From the NCBI GenBank assembly GCA_046537875.1, contig JBKHJZ010000031.1, positions 1 to 24,871 on the forward strand: 24,871 nt of DNA, read 5' to 3'. The notes under the pieces are model-generated. The model searched no databases. It saw nothing but the letters and a program-made list of their open reading frames with translations, and was not told the origin of the DNA. Positions 24,401-24,871 of this stretch are shown here, piece after piece. A program made the position numbers and the translations under genes. The first letter of the stretch is position 1; each line of letters begins with the position of its first letter. Origin of the DNA: JBKHJZ01 sp046537875 (GTDB taxonomy: Bacteria > Actinomycetota > Acidimicrobiia > Acidimicrobiales > VFJN01).

Positions 24401-24715
24401 TGCCGCGTCGTCGTGGCAGACCAGCAGGTACCCGGGGCGCGTCCCGGGCGGCATCGCACCCACCACGCGGTTGACCGCGGTCGCCCGGTTCGACACGCCC
24501 TCGAGCCGCACCACGCGCGCGTCGGCCAGCCACCGGCGGACGGACGGCAGCGGGGTGTCCCCGCCGCCGATGTCGACCACGACCACCCACAGTGGCACCG
24601 ACTCCTGGGCGGCGAGCGCCGCGAGCACTGCGTTCCACCGCTCGGGCGGAGGATCCCTGTGGACCACGACCGCCACGACGTGCGCCGCAGTGCCGGGACG
24701 CAGAGGCAAGCCCAC
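21485..24715 (-). CDS. Large family 2 glycosyltransferase with polytopic C-terminal membrane region
   Basis: The protein has about 1076 residues. The N-terminal ~260 residues are a GT2 catalytic domain: HVVAVVVHRDPPPERW, WVVVVDIGGGD, SNRATAVNRVV, the DxD-like VCHDDAAPE at ~99-107, TTPGGCVLVRTGLFTAIGGFD and GPEEELSLCWRARAAG, similar to rhamnosyl/galactofuranosyl-type transferases. Helices at about 260-310 are followed by a basic cytosolic linker, ten or more membrane helices (~365-720), an outer domain (~720-940) and a last helix (~955-975). The tail is a Gly/Asp/Ala-rich low-complexity region. It likely builds a wall polymer; donor and acceptor are unknown. GTG 24715 is chosen because a TACGGT box lies 9 bases upstream and similarity begins there; ATG 24808 would add 31 residues with lower third-position G/C. 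It is coupled to DUF5719. Confidence 0.85.
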   Translation of the reverse strand: MGLPLRPGTAAHVVAVVVHRDPPPERWNAVLAALAAQESVPLWVVVVDIGGGDTPLPSVRRWLADARVVRLEGVSNRATAVNRVVGAMPPGTRPGYLLVCHDDAAPEPGAVRALLDAALEWDADVVGPKLVGWDDERRLVDVGRAVDRLGVSLPYVERGEIDQGQHDGLREVFTTPGGCVLVRTGLFTAIGGFDEAIDGPEEELSLCWRARAAGARVLVTTAARVRHAEVPGDPGQRERLAARHRLRIVLTCYGILGVLRALPRAVGVTMAGTLGALATGRLRRAMAGLGAWTWNARHLPSLVGVRWRMRRARRVPDRQIRRLQVPGIVGPRMRLRRLERGAVAAAVRPQADPPRAEAGHGWSPASTLVALGLAAVMLFGSRHLLTNGVPAVGELVPFGDPPGDPAGDPVTWLAGGRDLGFGPVGAVPTGLGLLGGVAALAGHAAEAVRAVVTVGLLPLGVVGAYRLLGPSGSRAAQLAAAAAYAALPLPYDALAAGRWSSLAAYAAAPWLLGRLARASGLAPFGPRPGDPTGGEPGGGTEPVAAVSDVPETTAHPTWRHVVATGAVAGVAGLLVPQAPALLAGTGLALVAGSLLAGRLRGVGRMVLASAGGAVLGAALHLPAALEIAGSRAAVLAWLGREPPPDGGPGPLDLLRFQVDDAGGAPLGFALLGAAALPLLVARGWRLAWAIRGWTVAVAGWALLWARGEGWAPWPSPPPGVVLAPAAAGLVLAVGLGVAAVGADVRGRSRRLGVRWTLSGCALLALAGATLPTLSAAMDGWWGMPRGDFTEVLAPVDEATGATPGRVLWLGHPGVLPGGRGWPLGDGLDYALSSGGSRGLAELWPGPEPPKAARVAGALDLAVTRQTSRLGRLLAPSGVAFVVMPLRAAPMPFAAEERPVPDDMQAALAEQLDLALTDTDPAVLVYRNTAYVPDPAAADPDPAAAGAPAGDGGPVPWMAVAAQGALWLLVVVVVVRMRVGRVPAPATVAPPLGSSVASPATGRAASPITVHAEPARASAGVPGGADGDAGDRGRGGGTGDNARGSDGVDRAGGDGGSGDGAAEAAEPRAPTDGRVRS

Positions 24716-24871
24716 GAGACACCGACCGTAGCGGTGTGCCCTCCCGCCGAAGTGGATACCGCCGATCGTGGCGCGGACCCACGCTGCGCTTGCCCGACGG
24801 TTCGCCATGCCGCACCGCCGCCGGCCCGGACGGGCCGTCGACCGCGCGATCGCGGTGCTCTCCCGATCCGC
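24716..24871. other. Upstream region at the window edge
   Basis: No gene is supported in these 156 bases. The minus-strand TACGGT box at 24725-24730 is 9 bases before GTG 24715. A short plus-strand frame from ATG 24807 to the window end reads as Arg-rich and is not convincing. In other actinobacteria a whiB gene lies near this kind of locus. Confidence 0.4.
24725..24730 (-). promoter_or_regulatory. Candidate -10 box of the large GT2 gene (TACGGT), leaderless
   Basis: TACGGT on the minus strand ends 9 bases before GTG 24715. There is no Shine-Dalgarno for either candidate start of this gene. Confidence 0.4.

Noticed and set aside
24807..24871. Plus-strand start of a gene running off the right edge
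   Set aside because: Only 21 codons are visible, Arg-rich, with no ribosome binding site or -10 box at usual spacing.

Overview
The window is about 70% G+C with almost uniform G/C at third codon positions. It codes mostly on the minus strand, uses many GTG starts, and has TANNNT boxes 6-9 bases before start codons. Gene content (DUF3499, DUF5719, a Trm112-like protein, a SIS-type phosphomannose isomerase, ManB, AhcY) indicates a chromosomal segment of an actinobacterium. It is possibly from the Acidimicrobiia side of the phylum and, judging by a FlgM-like gene, possibly flagellated. No transposase, phage gene, CRISPR array, tRNA or rRNA was seen.

Layout. 1-1007 (minus): comF followed by a small FlgM-like ORF. 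1008-1252: a structured divergent promoter region with a 43-base imperfect hairpin and a perfect 24-bp palindrome over the -35 region of a YczE-like membrane protein gene (1253-1918, plus), whose 3' end overlaps that of a convergent DUF1361 gene. 1880-6387 (minus): ahcY, then an RND/MMPL exporter, then DUF1361. 6388-6600: structured intergenic region with an ahcY promoter and leader hairpin. 6601-8931 (minus): lone molybdopterin oxidoreductase. 9120-11848 (minus): manB, Trm112-like, SIS phosphoglucose/phosphomannose isomerase, an evident operon. 11895-16911 (minus): DUF3499, CPBP protease, a large GT-C/YfhO-like membrane protein and a GtrA-GT2 fusion, linked by short gaps and GTGA overlaps. 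17055-19094 (plus): ftsH. 19095-19285: convergent intergenic region with an inverted repeat and a perfect 40-bp tandem duplication. 19286-24715 (minus): a giant GT2 membrane glycosyltransferase, DUF5719 protein and a membrane-anchored thioredoxin-like protein. 24716-24871: upstream region with no supported gene.

How it fits together. ManB and the SIS isomerase interconvert hexose 6- and 1-phosphates that feed GDP-mannose. The GtrA-GT2 protein resembles polyprenyl-phosphate sugar synthases and the GT-C-like protein could use such lipid-linked sugars outside the membrane. The DUF5719/GT2 pair looks like a second envelope-glycan module. The set sahH/ahcY, SIS, manB and DUF3499 resembles the region around whiB2 in Mycobacterium (sahH Rv3248c, manA Rv3255c, Rv3256c, manB Rv3257c, DUF3499 Rv3258c, whiB2 Rv3260c), here rearranged with extra glycosyltransferases, CPBP and ftsH. 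A whiB gene might lie just beyond the right edge. The most noteworthy non-coding signals are the comF/yczE intergenic palindromes, the widespread leaderless promoter pattern, the ahcY leader and the 40-bp tandem repeat.
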